64,000 bases of DNA from Lunularia cruciata (taxonomy: Eukaryota > Streptophyta > Marchantiopsida > Lunulariales > Lunulariaceae): NCBI GenBank assembly GCA_948567375.1, contig OX419755.1, forward strand, positions 12,467,001 through 12,531,000. The letters are read 5' to 3'. A model generated the notes under the pieces. It was not told the origin of the DNA and made no database searches. It saw only the letters and a list, made by a program, of their open reading frames with translations. Below, one piece after another: positions 24,640-36,435 of the stretch. A program made the position numbers and the translations under genes. The stretch's first letter is position 1; the number at the start of each line of letters is the position of its first letter.

Positions 24640-24780
24640 CAACAATTGCAGCCTTACCCAACATATTGGGCTACACACCAAAGTCTAATAAGACTTTCTC
24701 TACTGTATAAACCTTCCTTTTGGCTTCCCACCAAATGGAAAATCTCCCTCTGATTATCTAATAGGACAACACCAGGTGTG
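24640..24780 (-). pseudogene. Retroviral-type aspartic protease active-site region, copy A
   Basis: The minus strand reads VLLDFG then a stop at 24673-24671. The usual triad is Asp-Ser/Thr-Gly, but here the middle residue is Phe, from a TTT codon. Copy B has the same Phe and the same stop. The flanking hydrophobic PNML and GKA match the family pattern. Confidence 0.7.
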
Positions 24781-25379
24781 AACCGCGCTCTCCCAAAGAC
24801 CAGTCTAGTTGGCAACTCCTCCAATCTAACCGTTACTGCCTGCCATAAACCACTAGTCATTGAGCGGATCCCATGCTCCTCAACCAAGTCAGCTCCACTA
24901 TCAACTACCTCTACTCTAGAAGCAAGAACTACATCAACTCTACTCTCATAAAGCATGGCAGCCAATCTGACCACTGGGCTAGGTCAACTCCCAATGTACA
25001 CATGTCATTGGTTGAAAATAAAAGATAGTGCATAATCAACTGAGCCACACCCAACATTGTGCTAGACTCAGGCTATGTAGTAGCAGGTGGTTGACTAGTA
25101 GGTAGTCTATTATGCACCTACCACACTTGCATTAGGACGTCTAGGAGCCATGGATGACGTCTGCAGGGCCTCAAAGAGCATGAAAGATTGTGGAAGTTTG
25201 ACCGATCTCCCAACCTCTCCTCTTTGTGGGTCCAACTCCACTGATGTTCCTCTAGGCTCTAGAGCACAGATTGCACTCCTAGTCACTGTTGCAGATGCAT
25301 CCACCTGTGCTGCTCTGCACATGAAGTCCAAAGCATCTCTATCACCAACATATGAGGTGGAAGCCTCAACACCCAAATT

Positions 25380-26730
25380 TGATCTCCTTTGAGCAAATAC
25401 CATGCTAGCCAATCTTTGCTCCAACTGCTCAATGCAAGTAGCCATGGCTGTATCAAAAGTAAAGGTAGGTACTACACCTCTACTAGGTGTAGATCCTCAA
25501 CCACTACCTCTACCCCTTCTCCTCCATGAATTGAAGCTCCTCTACTACCTACCATAGCAGCCCTATCACTCTATAACTCTAGGTGTAGGTCAAAACACCA
25601 GTCACTAGTGTGACCAAATCTGTGACAATGCTCACATTGTCTTTGTGCTAGTTGTGATGCACCAGAGGTATCAAGTCCGTTGCCCTAAGTACACTCTCTC
25701 CTATGGTGAATTCCACCACAAGTCCAACAAGCAACACCACCACTCATTGGCTGCTGCTGACCCAAAAATGAAGGTAAGGGTCTAGCTCAACTAGGCCTTC
25801 CACTCACTCCATAAGATTTGGGCTGTCCACTTTGTCCTTGAAAACCAACTGGGTGTGGTGCACTCTGCTGCACTCTAGAAGAAGTTATAGTTGTGGATAA
25901 GGTCTCCCTACCAAATCAAGATATCACCACTCTCTCCTCTACCATGTTGAGCTCAATACACTCAGCTAAACCAAAGACCATTGCCAAAGTGGGCAAAGTA
26001 GCCTATAATAACGTAGCATCACAAACTCTACGTTGCAACTCCTTGTCAAATATCCCATACCAAAACTGGATTGCGTGGGCCTAAGTAACTCACTGAGTGA
26101 ATTGATCAGCCACCTCATGCAAGTGTATGCCTTGCGTAGGCTCTCTCTAGCCTTTCACTAAAACTCTTGCAAGCTTCTCAGCTTGTCAGTCCGTACTCCT
26201 TGGTAGTTCTACCTCAAATACTAGAAGAACTCCACCATGGGGTTAAACCCCGATACCACACCACCTCTTGTAGCGGTACCTCCACTTGTAGTAGCACTAT
26301 CTCTAGCTAGTGCACCTCAACTAGCTTAACTAATGCTACTCGAGCTAGAACTCATGGGTATTGCCAATCTACTCCTTGCAACCAAGCTTGAAGTGATAAA
26401 AACATAGTTTGGAGACCAATATTGTCTCCATAACTCAATCTCCTCCAAGTGAGCTCTCTTGAACTCATGGTATCTGTCCATTGGTGAACCCTCCAAATGT
26501 TGAAACAACCCTTACCATGCCATGAAGGGTGTAAACAAAATCAAGTTCTGCATCTATTGTAGATCACACCAACTATCAAACTCCCAGATGAAGTCATCCA
26601 ACTCAATGGTAACCACTATACCAGAGTAACACCTAGGGCTTTTGAAGGCCCATAAATCTCAACCATATCCTACAACAACGGTGCGGACACGCCAAGTGCA
26701 TTCTCAACTGGATCAGCTCCTACGTTGAAT
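25380..26730 (-). pseudogene. Gag with zinc knuckles, copy A (decayed)
   Basis: The capsid-like part is seen at 26508-26326 (FQHLEGSPMDRYHEFKRAHL, then WRQYWSPNY). Two zinc knuckles lie near 25.6-25.75 kb: one of the form CWTCGGIHHRR, and one with CEHCHRFGH. A Gly/Arg-rich linker and a segment containing ATCIEQLEQRLASM (25445-25110) follow before the protease. Stops occur throughout. Confidence 0.78.
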
Positions 26731-27749
26731 GCCAACTTAGAGTCAATCTACTCCCTCATGAGGACCTGAGATACAAGCTAATATCGAGCACTACTCCGAG
26801 TAAACCCATTGCGTACTACAAGGCTATCTCCTCTATAATCCCCAAAGAACTCCGTTGTGACAAAGTAACCGCAAACCGCAAGTACCCCACCAAGTGCCAA
26901 GACCACCAACCAAGCATCACCAAGTGCCAACCCTAACAAAACTCTACCCACTAATATAACTCTAAGTGAGAAAACTACACTAGGAGAAATGGCAACTTGT
27001 AACCTACCATCATAACATGCACTCTCATGGTTTGTAGGTCATCATTTCCTACCTCACCAAAGAGAAACATAAATAATTTGATTGATCATCACTCCAGCCT
27101 CACTATCAAGAGCACACCAAAGCACCAACACTCTAAATTCAAGGCCCCTCACACAAACACGGTGCACAAACAAGAAGCAAAGAATGGAGGAGGTCCAATC
27201 ACAAGAATGCTAAACTAAAATCACCCTCCTTCTCATAAATCAACACGTGATTTACTTTGTCACCATTTGGCATTTGATATAATTGGAGTACCTATCTACT
27301 TCCTGACCTAAGAGGATCACCAAGAATGGGATCAGAGTTCTTTTTTGCCAAAATTTGATGTAAACCCTTCATGAAATCTTACGTAAAATCTGACATTCAT
27401 CCTTAAAATTGGCTGACCGCCAAATCCTTTGCCAACTCTTCACTCTAGCCAAATTGGAAAAATAGGTTTCATTCATCTCTAATTTCACAAGAATATGCTC
27501 CTAACTCCACCTTCAATTTCACTTTTTGAGCTCAACTCGCAACAAATTGGTCATGCTTTCACCTCTTGAGCTCAAAATCACAACTACCATTTCAAAATTG
27601 CTTCTCTTTGGCTCTAAATTTTTCCAATGCTTCTGCATACAATCTTACTCAAGGAAATCTGAACTACATGATCAAGACACCACAATCTACTGAGCTTGGA
27701 GATACCACCAACACTTGTCGTTCTTGCACTCAATTTCTCCTTGACTCAC

Positions 27750-28115
27750 TTCTTTGATGTAGTCAGATAGTTTACAACTCAAATCACCTCAAATGAGATC
27801 AATGCTTGATCTGGTCTCCAACAACTTTCCAACAACAAGGTAGTGATTACAATCAAGCCACACCCACTCTAGCTAAGAGACTCCAGGTGATGCTCGCCAG
27901 CTTTTTGTCCACTCTAGCCAAGAACTCAAAGGTTCAACGGTCCTATTGACAGCACACCCGATGGTGCAACACCAAAATCTGATCATCGTAAAGTAGTCTA
28001 TGAGTAATTGCCAAAATGCCTCTAACTACTATCATTGGCACTCCAGTGTTTGAGCAATCAGGATGCAACACTAGAAATGGTGTGATAGTTGTGGTCATGC
28101 AAATTCAGCATAGAA
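27750..28115 (-). repeat. 5' LTR of copy A (partial)
   Basis: On the minus strand the sequence from about 28100 matches the copy B LTRs: ACTATCACACCATTT, then GCCAATGATAGTAGTTAGAG, AATTACTCATAGACTA and TAGAGTGGGTGTGGCTTGA. The first 100 bp or so of the LTR seen at 40013 are not clearly recognisable. Downstream, ATCAAAG is in the position of a primer-binding site. Confidence 0.75.
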
Positions 28116-28544
28116 ACTTGAGGAAGTGCATTAGGGGGTTATACTTAAGAGATTTTGGCGTCTAGAAACTTTTTTTATGGGAGATCTATGTCCCTTAGAT
28201 TTGGGGCTTAAAAAATAACTTGATGGTACCATAAATATCCATAAATAACTTTATGTATATTAAGTGTGTAGTTCACAAATTATTTATAAGGATTGGAGTT
28301 TGGACTATAGGTTTTATGAGTATAGAAGGGGGTTTCAAATTTAGACTTTTGGAACACCAATAGGAATCAGTAAATAAGTTTTGAGGATAGAATGTAAAAA
28401 TAGTGCAGGTAGTGTGGATGAGTATGGAGATTTATTAAGGGTAAATGGAGAGTTTTTAAGGGTAAATGTCTGTAGCCATAAATATCTCTATGGGAAATTG
28501 GAAATATGACCCAAGCTTTTTATTGGAAACATTAGGAGGTTTCA

Positions 28545-30520
28545 GAATTATTTTACCAAGGCTATGTATAATTTCATATAGACTTTTATGAAATGTTGAC
28601 TAAATTGGTATGGAGTGCAAGCCAAAGGAAGAAAAGGACCCACTACAGATTCTAGTCAAGTTCCTTATTGTTAGCAAACTCCATAATAGATGGTTTGTAG
28701 GAAATAGGGAGATATGGAATTTTCCATTATTACATGAGGAATAATGACATAAAGCATTAATTACAATTTAGGGTTAATAAAGTGTCTACTTTAGGGTGAA
28801 TTTGGTCTATGCCTATTGCCACAATAGCCATGATTGCCAATGTGAGTTTATTTAAGATTAAATGGTCTCTCACCCGTTGTTGCCTGAAGGTGCATGTACA
28901 ACACTCGTAGGCTCTTGTGGCCGCTCATCTATGCTCGATGGTGCTAGTTGAATATCTAAATTCAGCGGGTCAAGAAATTAATATTACTTGTGAAGTTGAG
29001 CAATTATTAGCAAATAATAAAGTAAGAAATGTTGCTATAAGTGCTACAGATGGTATGATGTGAGGAATAAAAGTTATTGATACAAGAGCACTTTTCATTG
29101 TTCCGGTAGGAGAAGAAACTCTTGGTAGAATTTTTAATATTTGGAGAACATGTAGATAATTTAGGACCTGTAGATGTTGATACAACATTTCCAATTCATA
29201 GACCAGCTCTTGCTTTTACACAATTAGATACAAATTTATATATTTTTGAAATAGGAATTAAAGTAGTAGATCTTTTAACTCCTTATCATCGTGGAGGCAA
29301 GATTGGATTATTTGGAGGAGCTGGTAGGAAAAACAATTCTTATTGTGGAATTAATTAATAACATAGCTAAAGCACACAATAGTAGTGTATCAATATTTGG
29401 AGGAGTAAGCAAATGAACTCGTGAAGGAAATAATCTTTACATGGAAATGAAAGAATCTAAAGTAATAAACAAAGAAAATAATTCAAAATCAAAAGTGGCG
29501 TTAGTATGTGGTCAAATGAATGAACCACTAGGTGCTCGTATGAGAGTTGGATTAACAGCTTTATCTATGGCTGAATATTTTTGAGATGTTAATAAACATT
29601 AACAAAATGTTTGTTGATTGTCCTTGATATTCAAAAGAAAATTCTTGTGACTTAGAATCTTCCATAGTGAGAGCTTCCTACAGTTCATGAATCTTGATCT
29701 TCCATTTCATGCTAAGAAATAGTTGTGACCTATGTTGACTGTAACCTTGTGACATATTTATCAGGGAGTACGCAAGAGCTTATCATGTTAAGCGCTAAGG
29801 GGTACCACTCTCACTCTCATACTTTGTAGCATATTCTAGACAGCATGTGTCCATTGCTCTACAAAGAGCAGTGGCTGGTGCAATCCATAGGAGAGCAATC
29901 ACATTAGGTGATGTTTCTTTGGATGCTCCAATTGTGTGTAGACCGTACAACTTGCATAGCTCGAATATCTTAGGTGCAATAGGGCAGATTTCTCATATAG
30001 ACTCTATTGGGGCTTAGCCCCATTTTACCTTTTCTGTCTCTTCCTTGTACAGCTTGATGGAGTCTTCCCATCCTTTGTTTTTTCTATGTGGTAGCCTTCT
30101 CTCTATGTCAACGGTTAAGAGTACCTATGATGCAAATAAGCTTGAAAGCACAAAGATTCTAGTTCAGCAAAAAATCTGCTTAGTTTGAATAGTTGGATTA
30201 GTGAAATTTTTCATGATTTATGAAAAATTTCATAAATCAGCCTCTAAGAATCACCCACCACGTGGTAACACTCCCAAGAAGCCATGTCAGTTCTTTGAAC
30301 ACTCATTTATTTTTATATGGTAACCCTAAACATCCGTAATATTGCACCTGATTTTCATAAATGAATGCAATTTGCACTACATGTCCCATACAACTATTTA
30401 CGGAACATTCATTTATTAGCACTTCATCTCATTACAAAGTTTGCTTAAAATAGTTACAAAGATTATCATTTACCCCATAGACATCAGTCAAAATTATTTC
30501 TGAAACCCCAATTATTGGAA
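28545..30520 (+). repeat. Dispersed repeat family, copy 1 (split)
   Basis: 28545-28944 matches 50715-51070 (shared CATATAGA, AAATTGGTATGG, GGAAGAAA and CCCACTA blocks). 29936-30115 matches about 49940-50115 (ATCTTAGGTGCAAT, GCTTGATGGAGTCTTCCCAT). 30215-30520 matches about 51985-52255 (TCATTTATTAGCAC, TTTCTGAAACCC). The order of the first two blocks differs between copies, so at least one is rearranged. No coding capacity was seen. Confidence 0.7.
28945..29600 (+). pseudogene. atpB: Nuclear plastid DNA insertion: fragment of atpB (ATP synthase CF1 beta subunit)
   Basis: Translation gives a very recognisable CF1 beta fragment: [46 protein letters not shown]-like [65 protein letters not shown] and MAEYF. 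It covers roughly residues 60-245 of a protein of about 490. It is broken by three in-frame TGA codons (29061, 29414, 29582), each in place of an Arg codon CGA, and by a 2-nt deletion in the P-loop near 29320. Codon use is extremely AT-rich, as in plastids. The true gene makes ATP in chloroplasts; this copy is nonfunctional. Confidence 0.9.
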
Positions 30521-31204
30521 ACATGACTCATTGCTTTTTATGGGTTAAAGATGACATGAAGAGTCCAATGATATACAATTAAAATCTATCCACCTTGATT
30601 TTATTGTATAATTCACACCCCAATTTTTGGGGACCATTCAATTTTCATCTAAACTTGATTACGGGTGTCCATATAATATTTTATGATTTCATACCACTTC
30701 TTGTAAAATTCTGAAAATCTGGAATTTGAAACCCCCTACAATTCACTTGCATGAAATTTTATGGATATTGGTCTCTTTTAAAATTAAATGATTGTACAAT
30801 AAATTGTATGAAATTTACAAGAGAACTAGAGTCTCTTGTAATTATTAATTAAATTTCTTGTAAACACTCATTGAAACATTAATTCAATCACCATTTCAGA
30901 CTTAAAGCTTGCAACGAGGACAACATGGAGGTTTTCAAGCTTCAACCAGGCCAAGATGGAGTACATGGACAATCTTGTGTGTGCACAATTCAGAGTTTAA
31001 ATGTAGATAATCCTTTGTGCACATAACTTTGAGTTTAGAATACAAGTGACATCTCTTTTCTTGTGTAATCCTCTTCTTAATTGTTTATGATGTGTTACAA
31101 TTGATATTTTGAGGTGCCGTATGAAATGTGATATTGGTTAGGTCGAGAGGTGTTAATCAAAGGGAGCTTGGTATATGAAAATTAACCACTTCCACTTCCT
31201 AGAT

Positions 31205-31668
31205 AAGTCTCTTTAGCTTGCCACGCCTTTTGTAGTGTTGCATCTAGATTGCTTGGACATTGGAGTTCCAATGATAGTAGTTAAAGGCATTTTGGCAATT
31301 ACTCATAGACTACTTTCTGACGGTCAGATTTTGTGTTTAGTGTAATGGCTTCATGGTGGAGTCCACCATCACTTGCACTGTCCGCACCATCGGATGTGCC
31401 ATCAGCGGGACTGTTGAGATGCAACCTAGGTCAAAATCAAGAGTATACCCTAGAAGTGCAGCTCTAGATAGCTCACTTCTTTGATGTTGAGCCTTCAAGT
31501 TCCTAGCTAGAGTGGACAAAAAGCCGGCGAGCATCACTTGGATTTCTTAGCTAGAGTGGGTGTGGCTTGACTATAATCAGTGCCTGGTTGTTGGCAAGTT
31601 GTTGAGGATCAAATTAAGTATTGATCTGAGTTCAGTTGATTCAAGTTGTAAATGATCTGATTACATCA
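31205..31668 (+). repeat. 5' LTR of copy B (partial) and primer-binding region
   Basis: The sequence from CACGCCTTTTGTAGTG to ATCTGATTAC repeats at 40117-40566. The first 100 bp of the LTR present at 40013 are missing. Just after it, ATCAGAG (about 31673) resembles part of the initiator-tRNA-Met primer-binding site common in plant elements (TATCAGAGC). Confidence 0.75.
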
Positions 31669-32729
31669 GAGAAGTGCGTTAGGGGGAAATTGGGTGCAAG
31701 AACTGCAAGTGTTGGTGGTATCTCCAAGCTTGGTGGATCATAGTGTCTCAATCGAGTAGTTCAAATTTCCTTATGAGAGAGTGTGTGCGGAAGCACTGGC
31801 AAAATTTGGAGCTAGGGAGAAGTAATTTTCAAGCTGTAGTTGTGATTTTGAGCTCAAGATCAATTTGTTACGAGTTGAGCTCAGAAATTGAAATTGAAAG
31901 TAGAGTTGAGAGCACATCCTCATATATGAGAGATTAGACAAAACCAATTTTTCCAATTTGAGTGAAGAGTTAGCGGAGGATTTGGTGGTCAGCCATTTTT
32001 AGGGATTTGTGTCAAATTTTATGTTAGATTTACATCAGATTTTGTGAAGGATTTATGTCAGATTTTGGCAAGAAGAACTTTGATCCAATCCTTGATGATC
32101 CTCATAGCTCAAGAAGTAGATAGGTACTCCAATTATGTAAAATGCCAAATGGTGATAGAGTCAATCCCATGTTGATTTATGAAATGGAGGATTTGTTTAG
32201 CATTTTGTGATTGGACCCCTTCCATTCTCTACTTCTTGTTTGTGCACCATGTTTGTGTGGGGTGCCCTAAATTTTGAGCGTTGGTGCTTTGGTGTGCTCT
32301 TGATAGTGAGGCTAGAGTGATGACCAATCAGACTATCTTTGTTTCTCTCCGATGAGGCAAGAAGTGATTACCTATAGACCGTGAGAATGCATGTTGTGAT
32401 GGCAGGTTACAAGTCCCCTATGCTCTTAGTGTAGTTGTCTCAATTAGAGTTACATTAGTGGGTAGTGTTTCGTTAGTTTTGGCACTTGGTGGGGTACTTA
32501 TTGTTGCAATTTGTGGTTGTGGTTGTGGTTACTTTGGCACAACGGAATTCTTTGGAGATTCTAGAGGAGATAGCCTTGTAGTACACAATGGGTTTACTTG
32601 GAGTGGCGCTTGATATCAGCTTGTATCTCAGGTCCTAGTGAGAGAGGAAATTGAGTTTGAGTTGGAGTTTGACACAAGAGTTGATTTAGTTGAGAGTGCA
32701 CTTGGCATGTCTGCACCATTTTTGTGAGA

Positions 32730-33960
32730 CATGGACAAGATTTATGAGGCCTCCAAAGGCCCTAAGCGTTACTCTGGTATAGTGGGTACCATTGACTTGG
32801 AGGACTTCATCCAAGAGTTTGATAGTTGGTGTGATCTGCAACAAATGCGGAACCCAACTTTGTTTACACCCTTCATGGCATGGAAGGGGTTGTTTCAACA
32901 TTTGGAGGGCCTGCCAATGGACAACTACCATGAGTTCAAGAGAGCTTATTTGGAGAAGATTGAGTTATGGAGATAATATTGGTCTCCAAACTATATCTCC
33001 ATCACTTCAAGCTTGGTTGCCAGGAGTAGATTGGCTGTACCCACGAGTTCTAGCTCAAGTAGTGTTGGTAGAGCTTGTGGAGGTGCACTAGTTGGAGATT
33101 GTGTTACCACAAGTGGAGGTACCACTGTAGGAGGTGGTGTGATACCGGGGTTTAATCCCATGGTGGAGTTCTTGTAGTGTTTGAGGCAGAACTACCAAGG
33201 AGTGCGAACTAACAAGTTGAGGAGCTTGGAGGAGTTCCAACGGAAGGCTGGAGAGAGCCTACGCGAGGCATACACTCGCATGAGGTGGCTGATCAGTTTC
33301 ACTCAAGGAGTTACTGAGGCCTAGGCAATCTAGTTTTGGTATGGGATATTGGACAAGGAGTTATGATGTAGAGTTTGTGATGTTATGTTGTTACAAGCTA
33401 CTTCACCCATTTTGGCAATGGTCTTTGACTAAGCATATTGAGCTCAATATGGTAGAGGAGAGAGTGGTGACATCTAGATTTGGTAGGGAGATCTCATCCA
33501 CAACTATTACTTCTTCTAGAGTGCAGCAGAGTACAACAGAGTGCACCATGTCCAATTGGTTTTTGAGGATAGGGTGAGAGCCTAGATCCTATGGAGCAAG
33601 TGGAGGACCTACTGTAGTTAGACCCTTACCTTCATTTTTAGATCAACAGCAGCTAATGAGTGGTAGTGTTGCTTGTTGGACTTGTGGTGGACCTCACCAT
33701 AGAAGAGAGTGTACTCATGGCAGTGGACTTGATACCTATGGTGCATCACAACCAGCATAGAGGCAGTGTGAGCATGGCCATAGATTTGGTCACATTAGTG
33801 ACCAATGCTTTGACCTACACTCGGAGTTACAAAGTGGTAGGGCTGCTTTGGTAGGTAGTAGAGGAGCTCCAATTCATGGAGGACGAGGTGGTAAAGGTGG
33901 TGGTAGAGGATCTACACCTGGTAGAGGATCTACACCTAGTAGAGGTGCATTACCTGCCCT
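32730..33960 (+). pseudogene. Gag with tandem zinc knuckles, copy B (decayed)
   Basis: A capsid-like stretch is open from 32731 (MDKIYEASKGPKRYSG, FIQEFDSWCDL, LFTPFMAWKGLFQHLEGL). Its first stop is a TAA at the Gln codon that copy A keeps (WRQYW). Zinc knuckle 1 has Cys codons at 33674, 33683 and 33710 with His between them (CWTCGGPHHRREC). Knuckle 2 starts with Cys at 33767 but its second Cys is Gly (GGC, 33776); copy A has Cys there. A Gly/Arg-rich segment follows (33869-33950). In the family, gag packages element RNA. Confidence 0.82.
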
Positions 33961-34237
33961 TACTTTTGATATAGCTATGGCTACTTGGATTGAGCAATTG
34001 GAGCAGAAATTAGCTAGTATGGCTATTGCTCAAAGGAGATCAGATTTGGGTGTTGAGGCTTCCACCTCATATGTTGGTGATAGAGATGCTTTGGACTTCG
34101 TGTGCAGAGAAGTACAGGTGGATGCATATGCAGTACGAGCTCTAGAGCCTAGAGGAGCCTCAGTGGAGATGGACCCGTAGAGAAAAGAGGTTGGGAGATA
34201 GGTCAGACTTTCCCAGTCTTTCACACTATCTGAGGCA

Positions 34238-34760
34238 TTGCAGACAACATCTATGGCTCCTAGACATCCCAATGCAGGTGTGGTAGGTGATGATGTGGTG
34301 CATGATAGACTACCTGCTAGTCGGCCACCTGCTACTATGCAGACTGAGTCAAGTATGATGTTGGAGGCGGCTCAATTGATTATGTGGTGCACTTTGTTTT
34401 TTGCTAGTGACATGTTTACATTGGGAGTTGACCCAACTCCAATGTTCCGGTTGGTTGCCACACTTTGTGAGAGTAAGGATGATGTGGTTCCTACTACTAG
34501 AGCAAAGGTGGTTGATAATGGAGTTGACTTGGTTGAGGAGCATGGGATCCATTCAACAACCAATGGTTTATGGCAAGCAGCAGCGGCTAGACTAGAGAAG
34601 TTGCCAATTAGACCAACTTTTGAGAGAGCATGGTTCACACCTGGTGTTGTTCTATTGGATAATTAGAGGGGGATTTTCCACTTGGTGGGACCTTCAAGGA
34701 AGGTCTATACGCCATAGAAAGTCTTGTTAGACTTTGGTGCGTAGCCTCTTATGTTGGGGA
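34238..34760 (+). pseudogene. Aspartic protease region, copy B (decayed)
   Basis: An open stretch of 142 codons (34238-34666) precedes the active-site strand VLLDFGA (34721-34741), followed by a TAG stop at 34742. The expected Ser/Thr after the catalytic Asp (codon 34730-34732) is Phe, as in copy A. The upstream part has no recognised fold. Protease would process the polyprotein; this copy could not. Confidence 0.72.
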
Positions 34761-35439
34761 AGGCTATAATAGTTGGTCTAGAGTTATGAAAGACCAATGT
34801 GGAGAGGTGTCCATTTTAGATCTAAACATCTCTAGGTGGTGGTTTGACACAATACATCACACGTGGAGAGCTTGTTATTCAGGTTCAGCTTAGTCATCCA
34901 TTGATAGCTTGGTGGTGAGAGCTCAAGCTTACAACAATAGCTGAGTCATATGATGTGCTAGATGGGAGAGCAATATTGTATCCCATGGGTTTCAGTATTG
35001 TCTATTGGGATGAGACAACCTCTCATAGACCAGGTTGGCAGTTTGGTGAGAGAGGAGTATGTCGCCTATCAATACGCTTTAGTAATGGTAGTCTTGGCTC
35101 ACTACAGTTCGGGACCATGGCAGCATCAGTTTCAACTCTCAATGGTGTAGTTATTTGGCCTAGTGACTTGTTGGAGTAGAATGCCCATGTAGAGGATACT
35201 CCAATACTAGAGGAGATCACTCGGATTTGGAGTACAAGTGGGATTGTTCCATCCATCTTGGATGTTCCATTGTGGAGTTCAAAGGAGGCATTGTAGCAAC
35301 ATGCAGATTGGTTGGTGCAACAGGCTTGGAGTGGAGCCTTTATACCATCCGGAGATGAGTATGAGGATGAGCCTCCAGAGTCAATTACTTTGACACCTTT
35401 GGATACCACACTCATTGCTTGGTAGTATCTAGTAGAGAG

Positions 35440-36435
35440 GATATGTCTATTGGAGATGTTTGGTGGATTAGCACCGGACTAGCTGCGGTATTACATGCAA
35501 GTATACGAGTATAGAGGTACTTGTATGTGGAGAGAGATGAGATTGCTAGGGGAGTCTCTCTACATCATGTGACATACTTGGCCTATTGGTATCTAGAGTT
35601 GTTACCAATGTCAGTGGTCAGAGGTTACCAAAAGACCCTACCAGCAAACATTTCCTTACTGGGAGTGCATGATCTAGAGAGACACTAGGAGCATGTTCAC
35701 TTGGTGATTTCTGGATGGCCATGTCAAGGATATACACGTGATGGCCAAGGTTTGGGTCTTCAAGATCCTCATTTTGGTGTGTTTTGGGAAATGTTACAAA
35801 TACTACGACATCTCAAAGTCCATTAGTCCATTTCTCCAACTTGCCTTTTGGAGAATGTTCCTTTGATGGGTGATTCTTGCACCAGAGTGATGGCAAGTAC
35901 AATCAAGTCCATTCTTGGATGGGACCTGCTGTATTGTTAGATGCAGCCAAAGTGGGATCACGGGCTCATTGTCTTTGTCTTTGGTGGATGAACCTCTTAC
36001 CCAAAGAGGTTTTATAGTATTCTTATGATGGGATTCAATGACTTGACCACATCCTTGTTGATGATATCTTGGATGTTGGGCGTCAGTCTCAGATGGTAGT
36101 AGTGGCTGATAGGTCACCTATGGCAATGGTTAACCTAGTTGGATAGCCTAGAGCTGCATTTCCCACACTCATGAGTTTCCCAAGCTCTCATGCTTTTTAA
36201 GAAGGAGGACATAGACTTATTTGGGACTCACAATTACAACAATTGGTGGAGCCCAATGCCGATGAGAGAGAGCAGGCGATAGGTTTTTGCACCGGTATTA
36301 CCATGGTTCCAGTAGTGTCAGAAGCATCTAGGCATAAGGTGTTAGATCAAGCTATGGACCTTAATTGTTTGACCTAGATTGTGAGCCTTGGCTTGGCAGA
36401 GCAGCGTAAGATGCACTTGATAGGCATCACCACTT
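35440..36435 (+). pseudogene. C5 cytosine DNA methyltransferase domain, copy B (decayed)
   Basis: Motifs in order: motif I ICLLEMFGG (35447-35467) followed by a 1-nt shift into TGLAAVL; motif II-like YLYVERDEIARGVSLHH; motif IV VISGWPCQG with catalytic Cys codon 35722-35724; motif VI LLENVPLMGD (ENV at 35851-35859); motif VIII-like DAAKVGSRAH (about 35940-35970); DDILDVG and VADRSPMAMVNL; EREQAIGFCTGIT; and motif X-like KVLDQAMDLNCLT (about 36336-36372). The closing LGLAEQ matches the end of the catalytic core. Length (about 330 codons) fits a bare catalytic domain without regulatory modules. It shares its frame and position with copy A, so it was part of the mobile polyprotein. Similar DNMT capture by retrotransposons is known from dinoflagellates and charophyte algae. 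Three in-frame stops and a frameshift disable this copy. Confidence 0.9.

Larger units (their letters stand above)
18600..28115 (-). mobile_element. Ty3/gypsy LTR retrotransposon, copy A (decayed), encoding DNMT and PHD domains
   Basis: Read on the minus strand this copy runs: partial 5' LTR (28115-27750), gag (about 26730-25380), protease (about 24685), C5 DNA methyltransferase (about 24010-22985), RT (about 22410-21900), RNase H (about 21600-21290), integrase (about 20960-20380), PHD finger (about 19800-19622), a polypurine stretch next to TGTGACAC (19452), then a truncated 3' LTR. After about 19333 it jumps into a second partial copy of the family. Stops and frameshifts break every domain, so it is not autonomous. 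The same order is present in copy B on the other strand, so the architecture is a family property and not a chance join. Confidence 0.92.
28116..31204. other. Spacer between the two head-to-head retroelements
   Basis: The spacer contains a second dispersed repeat family (segments at about 28545-28944, 29936-30115 and 30215-30520, each with a partner in 49.9-52.3 kb) and a plastid atpB insertion at 28945-29600. Between 30.6 and 31.2 kb the sequence is AT-rich with no gene seen. Confidence 0.6.

Noticed and set aside
28945-29600. A working ATP synthase beta gene
   Set aside because: It covers only part of the protein, has three in-frame TGA codons and a frameshift in the P-loop, and starts at a repeat junction.
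34721-34744. DFG in the protease region as a protein-kinase motif
   Set aside because: The context (VLLDFGA in a retroelement between gag and RT) is that of the protease Asp-Ser/Thr-Gly strand with a substitution.
35440-36435. A host DNA methyltransferase gene caught between two elements
   Set aside because: The same domain lies at the same place and orientation in both copies, and it lacks introns and the host regulatory domains.
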